Positions 37,424 through 46,809 of a stretch of DNA of 64,000 nt are shown here, in pieces; the first letter of the stretch is position 1, and every line of letters starts with the position of its first letter. Source of the stretch: Eremothecium cymbalariae DBVPG#7215 (Eukaryota; Ascomycota; Saccharomycetes; Saccharomycetales; Saccharomycetaceae); NCBI RefSeq assembly GCF_000235365.1, contig NC_016454.1:310001-374000 (forward strand), written 5' to 3'. The position numbers and the translations under genes were made by a program. Below the pieces are notes generated by a model, which was not told the DNA's origin, did no database searches, and saw only the letters and a program-made list of their open reading frames with translations.

Positions 37424-38257
37424 ATGAAACGTTCCCGTGAGGACCAGTTGTTGCTTCCAAAAGATTACTTATCTAGGCATACTCCAGAATTTGGAAAGGC
37501 AGTGCGGTTTATCCTTGACAAGGACCCTTCTTTAGCGGACATTATTCTCAAAAGTGATTTTCCGATATACAGTATTAATCGAAAGAAGATCAACACCCTA
37601 AATGAGTGTTTTGTGAACTTGGCTAGTGGTATACTATCTCAACAGATCAGTGGTGTTGCTGCGAAGGCAATCAAGGCGAGAATAGTGGATCTTTTCAAGG
37701 GAGAATTTCCTTCCTATGAAACGTTGGAATCTATATTTAAATCCAAGGAAACTGAGGATATAAGGAAATGCGGTGTATCTGGTCGGAAATTAGTGTACCT
37801 AGAATCGCTGGTTAATTATTTTTGTAATGAATCTGAGAATATAGAGAGGCTGATTAAAGAAGGTAACGCTGAAGAGATTGTTAACGAATTAGTAAAAAAT
37901 GTCAAGGGAATAGGGCTTTGGAGTGCCAAGATGTTTTTAGTCACAGCACTGCAACATCCGAATGTTTTTACAGCAGATGATTTGGGAATTTCTAGAGGAT
38001 GTTCGAATTATCTGAAAACCAGACCAGAGGTTCTGAAGAATATTATGACTAAACGCAGGAAAATCAAGAAAAGTAAAATCAAGCACAAGAATCGCAATTG
38101 GACAATTTATGATGAAGATATTGTGGAGATTTGTGCAGAGTCATTTGAACCTTATAGAACGGTTTTCATGCTGATCCTGTGGAGGCTGTCCAGTACAAAC
38201 ATGGAAGCTATGATTGCCGCTGAAAAGCAGTTTGATGATACAAAATGTGATAAATAA
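37424..38257 (+). CDS. MAG1: Mag1, 3-methyladenine DNA glycosylase (AlkA family)
   Basis: 277 aa (S. cerevisiae 296). It excises alkylated purines at the start of base excision repair in the nucleus. The helix-hairpin-helix motif is at ~160-180 (NELVKNVKGIGLWSAKMFL) and the catalytic Asp is in FTADDLGISRG (Asp185/186). FVNLASGILSQQISGVAAKAIKARI is the conserved core helix. A Lys/Arg-rich insert (KRRKIKKSKIKHKNRN, ~207-222) precedes the last helices. It is divergently transcribed from DDI1, so damage-induced co-regulation is likely. Confidence 0.96.
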   Translation: MKRSREDQLLLPKDYLSRHTPEFGKAVRFILDKDPSLADIILKSDFPIYSINRKKINTLNECFVNLASGILSQQISGVAAKAIKARIVDLFKGEFPSYETLESIFKSKETEDIRKCGVSGRKLVYLESLVNYFCNESENIERLIKEGNAEEIVNELVKNVKGIGLWSAKMFLVTALQHPNVFTADDLGISRGCSNYLKTRPEVLKNIMTKRRKIKKSKIKHKNRNWTIYDEDIVEICAESFEPYRTVFMLILWRLSSTNMEAMIAAEKQFDDTKCDK

Positions 38258-38407
38258 TAATTGTGTTGAAGGTTTAATTGGGGGGCTTTACGAAGGTTTG
38301 AAATAACTAAGTAAATAAATAAAACTGTATTTGTGCGATAAACATGCCTTATCGTTATATACATGAGCTGTGTTATCACGCAAATGTGGGAGCTGTATTT
38401 TCAGAGA

Positions 38408-39862
38408 CTACAGTTTAGATACTTGTGACAATATCTTACTACTTGATGTGTTTTGTTGACGGCCTAAACTGCTAACCAACATTCTTATTGGAATTCTTGG
38501 TTTTCTCAACTGAGCAGCAAACAGTAAAGAACCTGTTAATAGACATAGTGCACCTGCCTGGTGGGCAGAGCCCAACGGAATAGGTACCAAGTAAAGTAAC
38601 GTGAAAATACCCAATGTAAACTGAAGAGAAACTAGTCCCATGAGGGCGTGCATGGTACGAATTGCATTCGATGGAATTAGATGTTTTCTCCTATTACAGT
38701 AAAAATGAAGAGCGAGAACAGAAATGAATGTCGAAGTGGCAAAAATTCTATGATTTAGTTGTACCATAGTTGGATTTTCTAACATGTTTCTCCAGACCAA
38801 ATCACTGCTATCATCTTTTCTCGAAAACGTCTTATCTATCAATTCACGTTTACTTGGAATCCAGTCGTCTCCCATATGGGGGAAAGTGTTGTAAATTAAT
38901 CCAGCGTCTAAACCAGCAACTAGGCCGCCAGACATGGCGGTGATAAATGTAAGTGTCAAGAGACCTAAAGAAAGCCTTCTAAGTGGGTTCAAAGACTGGT
39001 TATCGAGCTTCGAAAATAGCTTTAGAGCATTTTCAGGATTCTTGACCCACTTAGCTTCTCTGAGAATTTCAATACCCGTCCATAACATTCCCAGATACAG
39101 TAGAAACGCAGTTCCAAGATGCGCTGTTAATCTATACTGAGAAACGGTAGGTTTCGACTTCCTTTCATCCAATTGTTGTTGGTCTAACCCAGACTTGACC
39201 ATCCACCAACCAATAAACCCTTGAAAGCCCAACAAACAAGCCAATCCAGTAACCCTTAGATTTACACGTTTTGAGGTCTGTCTAGACACAGCAAAGTAAA
39301 CCGCAGGTAAAATAAATACCATTCCAATGGCACGACCCCACAACCTATGAGCCCATTCCATAAAATAAATAAATTTAAAATCCTCAATAGTTATATGGGA
39401 ATTTAGTTGTTTGAACTCCGGTGAAGCCTGATACTTTGCGAATTCTTTTTCCCAATCCTTTTCATTCATTGGAGGAACAGCGCCTGTAATTGGCTTCCAT
39501 TCGGTAATACTTAAACCAGATTCTGTTAACCTCGTTAAACCACCAAGTACAACAATACCAAACACTAACCCAGAGGTGCCAACTAACCAATACCCAGAAA
39601 TTTTGGATGAATTCAGCAAATTCTTGGGAGCACTATTCTTTGCAGAATGCAGAGCAATTTTCATCACCCTAGTATAGGTTCCAAATGGTTGCTTTGGAAT
39701 ACCATTTTTAAAAACAGAGTTATAACAAGATAAGTATTTGGCGTAACATGGAACGTTTATGCGTTTTAGCATCATCGGGCTGCTCGCCGTAAGTGTACCA
39801 TTAGCTGCTATAGACCTGATCACCTGCCTAGTGAGTCCATTATGCAGCAAATTCCTAAACAT
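38408..39862 (-). CDS. COX15: Cox15, mitochondrial heme A synthase
   Basis: 484 aa, close to S. cerevisiae (486, YER141W). The basic N-terminus is a mitochondrial presequence (MFRNLLHNGLTRQVIRSIAANG). The family signature GGLTRLTESGLSITEWKPITGAVPP is near residue 105-130. Eight membrane segments alternate with conserved heme histidines (FMEWAHRLWGR, YRLTAHLG, QLNHRIFATS, GSAHQAGAL). It hydroxylates and oxidises the heme O methyl group to make heme A for cytochrome oxidase, in the inner membrane. It converges with MAG1 (150-bp gap). Confidence 0.97.
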   Translation of the reverse strand: MFRNLLHNGLTRQVIRSIAANGTLTASSPMMLKRINVPCYAKYLSCYNSVFKNGIPKQPFGTYTRVMKIALHSAKNSAPKNLLNSSKISGYWLVGTSGLVFGIVVLGGLTRLTESGLSITEWKPITGAVPPMNEKDWEKEFAKYQASPEFKQLNSHITIEDFKFIYFMEWAHRLWGRAIGMVFILPAVYFAVSRQTSKRVNLRVTGLACLLGFQGFIGWWMVKSGLDQQQLDERKSKPTVSQYRLTAHLGTAFLLYLGMLWTGIEILREAKWVKNPENALKLFSKLDNQSLNPLRRLSLGLLTLTFITAMSGGLVAGLDAGLIYNTFPHMGDDWIPSKRELIDKTFSRKDDSSDLVWRNMLENPTMVQLNHRIFATSTFISVLALHFYCNRRKHLIPSNAIRTMHALMGLVSLQFTLGIFTLLYLVPIPLGSAHQAGALCLLTGSLLFAAQLRKPRIPIRMLVSSLGRQQNTSSSKILSQVSKL

Positions 39863-40284
39863 TTCAGTAATGAGGCTGGTTTCCTATCAAACCTACTTCA
39901 GTTGGTTCTGCTTCTGTATTAAAAACATAAAGATGTTAGAATTTAATTTGAGTATTACTGATAATTTTTTATTCATTTTAATTTTTTCCATGCAGACCGT
40001 TATTTCGGAATTTATAATCGTACAGACCAAGGGATCCTAACAGTATTAAACCTTTTGAATAGTTAATATCCAAGTAGAAACCCAGTTGGTTTGCATTATC
40101 CCATTTGTGTATTGATCATTTATATAATTTTATATTACTATCTGAAAGTTATGGTGGTTTTGAAATTACACACGATAAAGCCAGCCACTGCAGCTCAAAA
40201 AAGATAGATAATACCTTTATTTACATATAGTGTATATATATATATCACCTTTTTAAGAAGCAAAACAGATGACAGGTAGCTGGA
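39863..40284. other. COX15 promoter and PIM1 3' flank
   Basis: 422 bp, A/T-rich, with a TA run (40230-40245). No gene is recognised. Confidence 0.4.
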
Positions 40285-43200
40285 TCATTTGTTTTGCTTG
40301 GATGCATTCTTGGCATTTATTTCGTCAAACTGATTCTTCCATACAGTGTTCCCTTCTTCCTGGGTAACTGTACTAAATAACCTTTCAAAGATATCATCGT
40401 ACCAATCTGCAGGCAAAGGTTCTAGGCCTTCTTTAACATTTTTTGGTAGATCCTCCCAGTCTGCAAGGTTATCCTTCGGGAAAATAATGGTAGAAGCACC
40501 GGATCTCTTTGCAGCAACAGCTTTTTCTCTTAAACCCCCAATACGCAACACTTTTCCTGTCAAAGTTAGCTCACCAGTCATGGCTACTTTGGGATCTAAA
40601 GACCTGTTCAAGGCGAGGGATAGTAAGGAGGAGGCCATTGTCACACCTGCAGATGGACCATCTTTTGGAGTAGCACCTTCCGGGCAATGCAGGTGGATGG
40701 AAGCTTTTTCAAAAAATTTATTATCTGGAAACTTCTTCGAGATATACATCTTTGCAAAAGAGTAGGCAAGGCGTGAGGATTCTTTCATCACATCACCTAA
40801 TTGGCCTGTACGTTCTAGTGCAGGAGAAGATTCAGGGCCTAATGGCTGTTCCAAAACAGATTCAACATACATAGAACAACCACCCATGTTAGTCCATGCT
40901 AAGCCCATTACAACACCTGGTGGTGTTGTTTGGTAAATTCTGTCACTATTGAATATGGGCGTTCCAACGTAGTCTCTTAGATTTTCTGAAGTAATCCTGA
41001 GTGAGAAAGATTCGGGAACCTTGAAACTTTCACGAACTTCTTCCTCACTCTTAGCCTCTTCAGTATCGGGATCATTTTTACTAGTTGTGGTCTCACTTGC
41101 TGCGGCTTTATTCTCTCTAGTAGATTCAGATTCACTTGTAGTATTGTCTTCTGACTTCTTTGATGGGGTATCATCAATACTAAATTTCTTTACTACATCC
41201 AAAGCTGCTTTACGATATATCTTTTCAATATGCTTCTTCAAACTTCTAACTCCACTCTCTCTGCAGTATTTTTTCATCAATAATGTGACCGCATCTTCTG
41301 TGATCTCAACATTAGTGTCCTTCAATCCGGCAGCTTGCTTGGCTGTGGGTGCCAGATAGTTTTCAGCAATCTTTACCTTTTCTTCAGCAACGTAACCAGT
41401 TAAGTCTATCACCTCCATACGGTCGAGTAATGGGCGTGGAATAGTGTCCAGGGTATTAGCCGTACAAACAAATAGCACTTTGGACAAATCTATAGGTACA
41501 TCCAAATAGTTATCCAAAAATGCACTGTTCTGTTCTGGATCTAAAAGCTCTAACAAAGCAGCAGCCGGATCACCATGCATGCCACCATGGCTGATTTTAT
41601 CAATTTCATCAATTAATATCAATGGATTCTGTGTCTGACATTTTTTCAAAGCTTGTATAATTCTGCCAGGCAATGCACCAATATAAGTCCTTCTGTGACC
41701 CTTTATCTCAGCAACATCAGCCATACCTCCAACAGAAAACCTAAAGAATTTACGATTCAAGGACCTTGCAATGGATTTACCTATAGATGTTTTCCCTACA
41801 CCAGGAGGTCCTACAAAACAAACTATTTTACCATCCACTTTACCAAGCAATTTCCCCACTGCAATAAATTCTAGTATACGATCTTTAACGTCCTTCAAAC
41901 CGTAATGATCCTCATCTAATATTTTTCTAGCCCTGTTAATAGAGTATTCTTCTTCGGAAGTGACCCCCCACGGCAAACTTGTAATCCAGTCCAAGTAATT
42001 TCTAATTACCCCAAATTCTGACATAGACGTTTCTAAAGTTGCCAACTTGTTTATCTCTTCGTCAAAGACTCTTTTGACCGTTTCTGGTAAGGTTAATTTT
42101 TCAACTCGTTCTTTGAAGATGGAAATTAATTTCTCACGTCCATCGTCGATACCTAATTCCTTTTTGATACCCTTCAGTTGCTCCATTAAAAAATACTCTC
42201 TTTGTCTCTTTTGAATCTTTGCATCAACATCCTTGGATAATTTTGTCTGTAACTCTGCCGTGTAAAGCTCCTTCTTTAATACAATCAAAGCTTTCTCCAA
42301 GCGTTGTTCAATATCTACAGATTCCAATATCTCTTGCAACTCTCGGTCATTTCCAGCAGATACTGCTGCGGCAAAATCCGCTAACATCGCGGGTTCTTCA
42401 AAGATATTAGTACTAGCGGTATGGATCGCAGTAGAAAATGTAACAATTTGTTCCTTAAACATCGAATTCAAAGAAGAAATATCTTTGAACACCATTAGTA
42501 TTTCATTTGACAGAGCATTTATCATTAGGGACTTTTTATCAAATTCTTTATCTTTCAAAGAAGAAACTTGAGCCAAAGAAACTGCATGATTCTTGAGGAA
42601 TTCTGTGGGACTTGAATCATCCTCAAAACCGTCCTCCGCATCTTCAATCTTCTGTACAGCAGGCTTCATCAACTCTAAACTTGACTCATCGCCTGAGTTC
42701 TTGACATCTTTACTTGTTTCGGGAGCAGGAATCAACTCTTCCAATTTAATTCTCTGATGGGGGTACAAGAGAGCAGTCATAACGAACTTACCTGTAACGT
42801 CATTTCTTTTCGCATACACACTAGTGATCTGAGCAAAAACACCAACTTTATATATTTCATCCATATTCTGAATAACGTCCGTATCTTTCTCTGAATCCTT
42901 CAGAAGAAACGCTCCAATGTAAAGCTGCTGACGCGATTGCATCTCTCTAATTGCCTTCATCACTCTTTCATCTGTTATCGTTACAGCTTTATAAAAACCT
43001 GGAAATAATGGTCTGCTGGAAAGCGGTAATGCCAACATTAGAGGATAAACTTGGGGTGGATCGCTTAACGGATTCTTAGGTTTATTAGATAATGGATCAT
43101 CTCCATTGGGGCCCCCGCCATCCTTTGGTTGGGGTGTGGAATCAGACGATGACCCTCTTCCAGCAGGACCCCTCCATTCTAAGTCAATAGGCTTACTGTC

Positions 43201-43575
43201 GTTTTCCTTCTCGCCTTCGCTATCATTCGTAACATCTTCATTAACACGTCCCTTATCCCTTTTCTTGGTCCCAGGAGGAACCTTGCGTTCCTTACCACCA
43301 GGAGCATCGTTGTCTTCTTTCATCATAAGATCACTCATCCATCTCTCTTCTAATAGTCTTAATTCATTAACCTTCACGGGATCACTCATTTGCCTTCTAT
43401 AAGCCTGCCAATGTCTATCCCCCAGAGGTATATCATTACCTAATGAGTCACTGACCAACTTGGTGTCTAATAGGTTTACTGTACTTGCGTTCCGTATACC
43501 ACCGCAACATGATGACAACCTAACCCGGCATACAACCGCATTCTTAGACAGCCTCACCCCTATTCGACTAAGCAT
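40285..43575 (-). CDS. PIM1: Pim1, mitochondrial Lon ATP-dependent protease
   Basis: 1096 aa (S. cerevisiae 1133). A presequence with many Arg and no acidic residues lies at ~1-35, followed by a charged, Pro-rich segment (~90-180). The Lon N-domain starts near YPLMLALPLSSRPLFPGFYKAV. Walker A GPPGVGKTS is at ~586-594, Walker B LILIDEIDK. A charged insert (~830-890) in the AAA lid is typical of fungal Lon. The protease domain has the Ser-Lys dyad, Ser in KDGPSAGVTMA (~975) and Lys in RIGGLREKAVAAKRSG (~1015). It degrades misfolded matrix proteins and supports mtDNA maintenance. S. cerevisiae YBL022C; the block to ACH1 is collinear with YBL022-YBL015. Confidence 0.98.
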   Translation of the reverse strand: MLSRIGVRLSKNAVVCRVRLSSCCGGIRNASTVNLLDTKLVSDSLGNDIPLGDRHWQAYRRQMSDPVKVNELRLLEERWMSDLMMKEDNDAPGGKERKVPPGTKKRDKGRVNEDVTNDSEGEKENDSKPIDLEWRGPAGRGSSSDSTPQPKDGGGPNGDDPLSNKPKNPLSDPPQVYPLMLALPLSSRPLFPGFYKAVTITDERVMKAIREMQSRQQLYIGAFLLKDSEKDTDVIQNMDEIYKVGVFAQITSVYAKRNDVTGKFVMTALLYPHQRIKLEELIPAPETSKDVKNSGDESSLELMKPAVQKIEDAEDGFEDDSSPTEFLKNHAVSLAQVSSLKDKEFDKKSLMINALSNEILMVFKDISSLNSMFKEQIVTFSTAIHTASTNIFEEPAMLADFAAAVSAGNDRELQEILESVDIEQRLEKALIVLKKELYTAELQTKLSKDVDAKIQKRQREYFLMEQLKGIKKELGIDDGREKLISIFKERVEKLTLPETVKRVFDEEINKLATLETSMSEFGVIRNYLDWITSLPWGVTSEEEYSINRARKILDEDHYGLKDVKDRILEFIAVGKLLGKVDGKIVCFVGPPGVGKTSIGKSIARSLNRKFFRFSVGGMADVAEIKGHRRTYIGALPGRIIQALKKCQTQNPLILIDEIDKISHGGMHGDPAAALLELLDPEQNSAFLDNYLDVPIDLSKVLFVCTANTLDTIPRPLLDRMEVIDLTGYVAEEKVKIAENYLAPTAKQAAGLKDTNVEITEDAVTLLMKKYCRESGVRSLKKHIEKIYRKAALDVVKKFSIDDTPSKKSEDNTTSESESTRENKAAASETTTSKNDPDTEEAKSEEEVRESFKVPESFSLRITSENLRDYVGTPIFNSDRIYQTTPPGVVMGLAWTNMGGCSMYVESVLEQPLGPESSPALERTGQLGDVMKESSRLAYSFAKMYISKKFPDNKFFEKASIHLHCPEGATPKDGPSAGVTMASSLLSLALNRSLDPKVAMTGELTLTGKVLRIGGLREKAVAAKRSGASTIIFPKDNLADWEDLPKNVKEGLEPLPADWYDDIFERLFSTVTQEEGNTVWKNQFDEINAKNASKQNK

Positions 43576-43984
43576 CTAGTTTAGAAGCTTCAATATATAA
43601 TCAAATACAATACCCAAAACGCTTGTAAATGCTCACAAATTCTGTATTCTAGCTGCATAAACGGGTGGCAAAACCGCGGAAGCCTTTTGATTTAATATTT
43701 TTATTTAATTATATTTTTTCTTGAACGAGAACGGTTAATCCGGTGATAGTAGACATCGATCTTAACAAACACCAGTTATGAATGTTAGTTCCAGTTAAAA
43801 TAATCCATGGTGGTAATGTTTTAATGTTACATAGCGCTGTATTGTTATACATAGGGATATTTGAATGAATTTGTAAGGTTTATAACCTGTGGTAGCGGAA
43901 AACAATTACCAATTGAGCTTAGGGGATCCCAAAAGAGAATATTTGTGAATTATTTATTTGAATAAAAGTCATTTCATCATTAGT
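43576..43984. other. PIM1 promoter and HAP3 3' flank
   Basis: 409 bp with no gene. It contains the Rpn4/PACE site listed separately. Nothing else stands out. Confidence 0.45.
43664..43672 (+). promoter_or_regulatory. PACE (Rpn4) element upstream of PIM1
   Basis: GGTGGCAAA, an exact proteasome-associated control element, lies 89 bp upstream of the PIM1 ATG, in reverse orientation to the gene. Confidence 0.6.
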
Positions 43985-44620
43985 TCATAGGCATAGTGAG
44001 CCTTTTTGATTCACAAACTGATCACTTTTAGCGTTTCCCTTCTCTTGGTCTTCTTGTTCTTTATTGGAATGTCTTCTATCAGCAGACTCACGCTCATTTT
44101 TATGTGAACCGTTATTTTGTTCATATTCAGGACTACTTCCTTGTTGAAGATTCGAGTTTTTATCGTTCAACTTTTCAGCAGAGAGTTGATTGACACTCTG
44201 TGCTCCTATATCAGTGGGAGTCATATCATTCAAGTCAGTTTCACCGTCATCTCCTCTCCTTTGGAATAGAATTTGGTTTTTGAAGGCTTGCTGCTGTCTA
44301 TATTTGGCGAGATAAATCTTGAGTACTTCAGCGTAATTCTCGAAGCCTAGGGCATGTAACGATATTAAAATATCTTCTCCATTGATGGTTTTCCTTTTAT
44401 CTGCAGCGCACCGATCACTAGCTTCGCTGGTCACAAACGAAATGAATTCGCTGACACATTCTTGCATGCATTCCTTGGCATCTTTTGATACCTTTGTAGT
44501 CACTGGTAGTGTATTTTTCATTAATCTTGCTACGTTGTTTATGGGTAGCCATCTGTCTTGTTCCCGTAACTCTGATATATATTGGTTATGCTTGTCTTGG
44601 CTTTCTGAATTTGAATCCAT
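43985..44620 (-). CDS. HAP3: Hap3, NF-YB subunit of the CCAAT-binding HAP complex
   Basis: 211 aa, longer than S. cerevisiae Hap3 (144) because of a polar C-terminal tail. The histone-fold NF-YB domain is complete at ~18-110: [80 protein letters not shown]. With Hap2 and Hap5 it binds CCAAT and, with Hap4, activates respiratory genes. The longer tail (~115-211, Asp/Ser/Asn/Lys-rich) is not in the S. cerevisiae protein. Divergent from RFT1, as in S. cerevisiae (YBL021C/YBL020W). Confidence 0.96.
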   Translation of the reverse strand: MDSNSESQDKHNQYISELREQDRWLPINNVARLMKNTLPVTTKVSKDAKECMQECVSEFISFVTSEASDRCAADKRKTINGEDILISLHALGFENYAEVLKIYLAKYRQQQAFKNQILFQRRGDDGETDLNDMTPTDIGAQSVNQLSAEKLNDKNSNLQQGSSPEYEQNNGSHKNERESADRRHSNKEQEDQEKGNAKSDQFVNQKGSLCL

Positions 44621-44899
44621 TCTTTCCGGTCTTGTTGGTTATTCTTAATATCTCTAGGAGTAAGATTATTGTTGGTTAATTTTGATTATATGGGAGTGGT
44701 GGTTGTGGTGATAATGCTCTTCGATATAACGCCCATTATATGTGTATTTGCAACAATTATCAATAATCTTGAAAGATGCGCCTTCTTAAACAGAGAAAAC
44801 ATGTCGCATCAAAGTTTTAAACAGACACGTAATGTATGCGTGAACTTGCACATAAAATCGAGTTGAATAGCAGACGCAGGCTACTGGTGTGATAGCGTA

Positions 44900-46579
44900 A
44901 TGGTATCTACAAGTGAGAAAATCTTAGAGAAGTCCACTAAGGGCGCTACGTTTCTTATGCTTGGTCAATTATTCACCAAAGTTGTTACATTCATTTTGAA
45001 TACTTTGTTGGTAAGGTTTCTTTCTCCTAGAATATTTGGAATAACGTCATTTTTGGAGTTCTTATCCTCTACTGTTTTATTCTTCAGCAGAGAGGCTATT
45101 AGGATTGCAACGTTGAGGATTAATGGGTCCAATGAGGGAGGTCACGATGGTGAGGATAAAGACTATGTGGATGATCCGAATGTGTTGCAAGCTGCTGTTA
45201 ATTTGGGATATATACCTATATGCATCGGTTTCCCCCTAGCACTTGTACTCATGGCTTGGCAATATTCCAATATTAACGAATATTTCATCGAGTTGCCGTT
45301 TTTCAGTTGGTCAATATTCTTTATATTTGTGGGGATTCTGGCAGAATTGTTCAGCGAGCCATTGTACATTGTGAACCAATTTATGCTCAATTACAAGACC
45401 AGATCTGAAATAGAGGGTTTATCAGTTGCAGCTTCTTGCATTGTAAACTTTTGTATTATATATTGGTACGAAAATTGGATCAACGGTACCGGAGAGACAA
45501 TACATGATAATTATAAACAAGAGGGTATTGCAATATTGGCTTTTTCGTTAGGTAAGGTTACAAGAGCTATCACTGTGCTTTGCTTATATTACGTTGATTA
45601 TTTGAGGCATCATGCATTAAAAAAGCAGTTTTCAATCTCTTTAACAAAGATAAAGGTGTCAGAGGGGACAGGCTCTTATTTATTTCAATCTGAAATTGTT
45701 CAACATTTCAAGAAAGTATACTTCCAACTATGTTTTAAACACTTACTCACTGAAGGTGATAAGTTGATTATCAATTCGCTGTGTACTATTGAAGAGCAGG
45801 GTATCTATTCATTGTTATCCAATTATGGTTCAATAATTACTAGACTTCTGTTCGCTCCAATAGAGGAGTCTTTGCGTTTATTTCTAACCCGCCTTCTTTC
45901 TAATAAGTCAACAAGCAATTTACTTCTGTCCATGGATGTGCTTATCAACTTGGTTAAGTTTTACGTTTACTTAACTATAATCATTGTAATATTTGGCCCA
46001 ACCAGTTCATCTTTTCTATTACAGTTTTTGATCGGATCTAAATGGTCTAGCACAAGTGTTTTGGAAACTATAAGCGTTTACTGCTTTTACCTCCCATTTT
46101 TATCTATGAATGGAATACTTGAGGCCTTTTTCTCCAGTGTCGCATCTGGTGACCAAATATTGCGCCATTCATACTTGATGATGCTTCTGTCGGGAGTCTT
46201 CCTACTGAACTGTTGGATGTTCATTGATTATTTCAACCTATCTTTAGATGGATTGATCTTAAGCAACATGATCAACATGGCTCTAAGGATCGTTTATTGT
46301 GCAATTTTTATTAATGGATTCTATAACAAATTATTTTCAGGTTCTAAATCTCGAGGGTCTTTGGCGCTTAACTTTGGTAATTTAAAAGCCATCGGATTTA
46401 TTTCGTTAGTAGTTGGATTGTTCGCCTGGTGTAAAGTCGGTTATGTTCAAAACTTTGAACAGTTATTCATAAATATTCTCCTTGCCGTGCTTCTGGTAGC
46501 CGCAATGATTTATAAAGAGAGGGCCTTGTTAATGAGTTTCATTAATAAGAATAGAGATATTTCACTGAAAGAAAATTAA
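44900..46579 (+). CDS. RFT1: Rft1, ER multispanning protein of N-glycan lipid-linked oligosaccharide assembly
   Basis: 559 aa (S. cerevisiae 574). It is polytopic, with about 12-14 hydrophobic segments, and belongs to the MOP/MATE-like flippase superfamily. Conserved parts: STKGATFLMLGQLFTKVVTFILN at the N-terminus, FLSPRIFGITSFLEFLSSTVLFFSRE, KHLLTEGDKLIIN and GIYSLLSNYGSIITRLLFAPIEESLR. Rft1 is required for use of cytosol-assembled Man5GlcNAc2-PP-dolichol in the ER lumen; whether it is the flippase itself has been disputed. Confidence 0.96.
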   Translation: MVSTSEKILEKSTKGATFLMLGQLFTKVVTFILNTLLVRFLSPRIFGITSFLEFLSSTVLFFSREAIRIATLRINGSNEGGHDGEDKDYVDDPNVLQAAVNLGYIPICIGFPLALVLMAWQYSNINEYFIELPFFSWSIFFIFVGILAELFSEPLYIVNQFMLNYKTRSEIEGLSVAASCIVNFCIIYWYENWINGTGETIHDNYKQEGIAILAFSLGKVTRAITVLCLYYVDYLRHHALKKQFSISLTKIKVSEGTGSYLFQSEIVQHFKKVYFQLCFKHLLTEGDKLIINSLCTIEEQGIYSLLSNYGSIITRLLFAPIEESLRLFLTRLLSNKSTSNLLLSMDVLINLVKFYVYLTIIIVIFGPTSSSFLLQFLIGSKWSSTSVLETISVYCFYLPFLSMNGILEAFFSSVASGDQILRHSYLMMLLSGVFLLNCWMFIDYFNLSLDGLILSNMINMALRIVYCAIFINGFYNKLFSGSKSRGSLALNFGNLKAIGFISLVVGLFAWCKVGYVQNFEQLFINILLAVLLVAAMIYKERALLMSFINKNRDISLKEN

Positions 46580-46809
46580 TATATATATAATGTTTATTAA
46601 TGTGTTTAATAGATGCCATTTTGGATGGTTCATTTAATATTAACGTTTAATGTAAAATTTAGCGAGCATAATGATAGAAGAATTGCATCGCGTTTTAGCT
46701 TTTCAAAGACAATTATAATCTTCAAAGTATAAAATCTATGTTAAGTATATAACTGGTACATACAGACCATCATACAATCAGAGTTGATCAGTGTTAAAAG
46801 CGTGGCATC

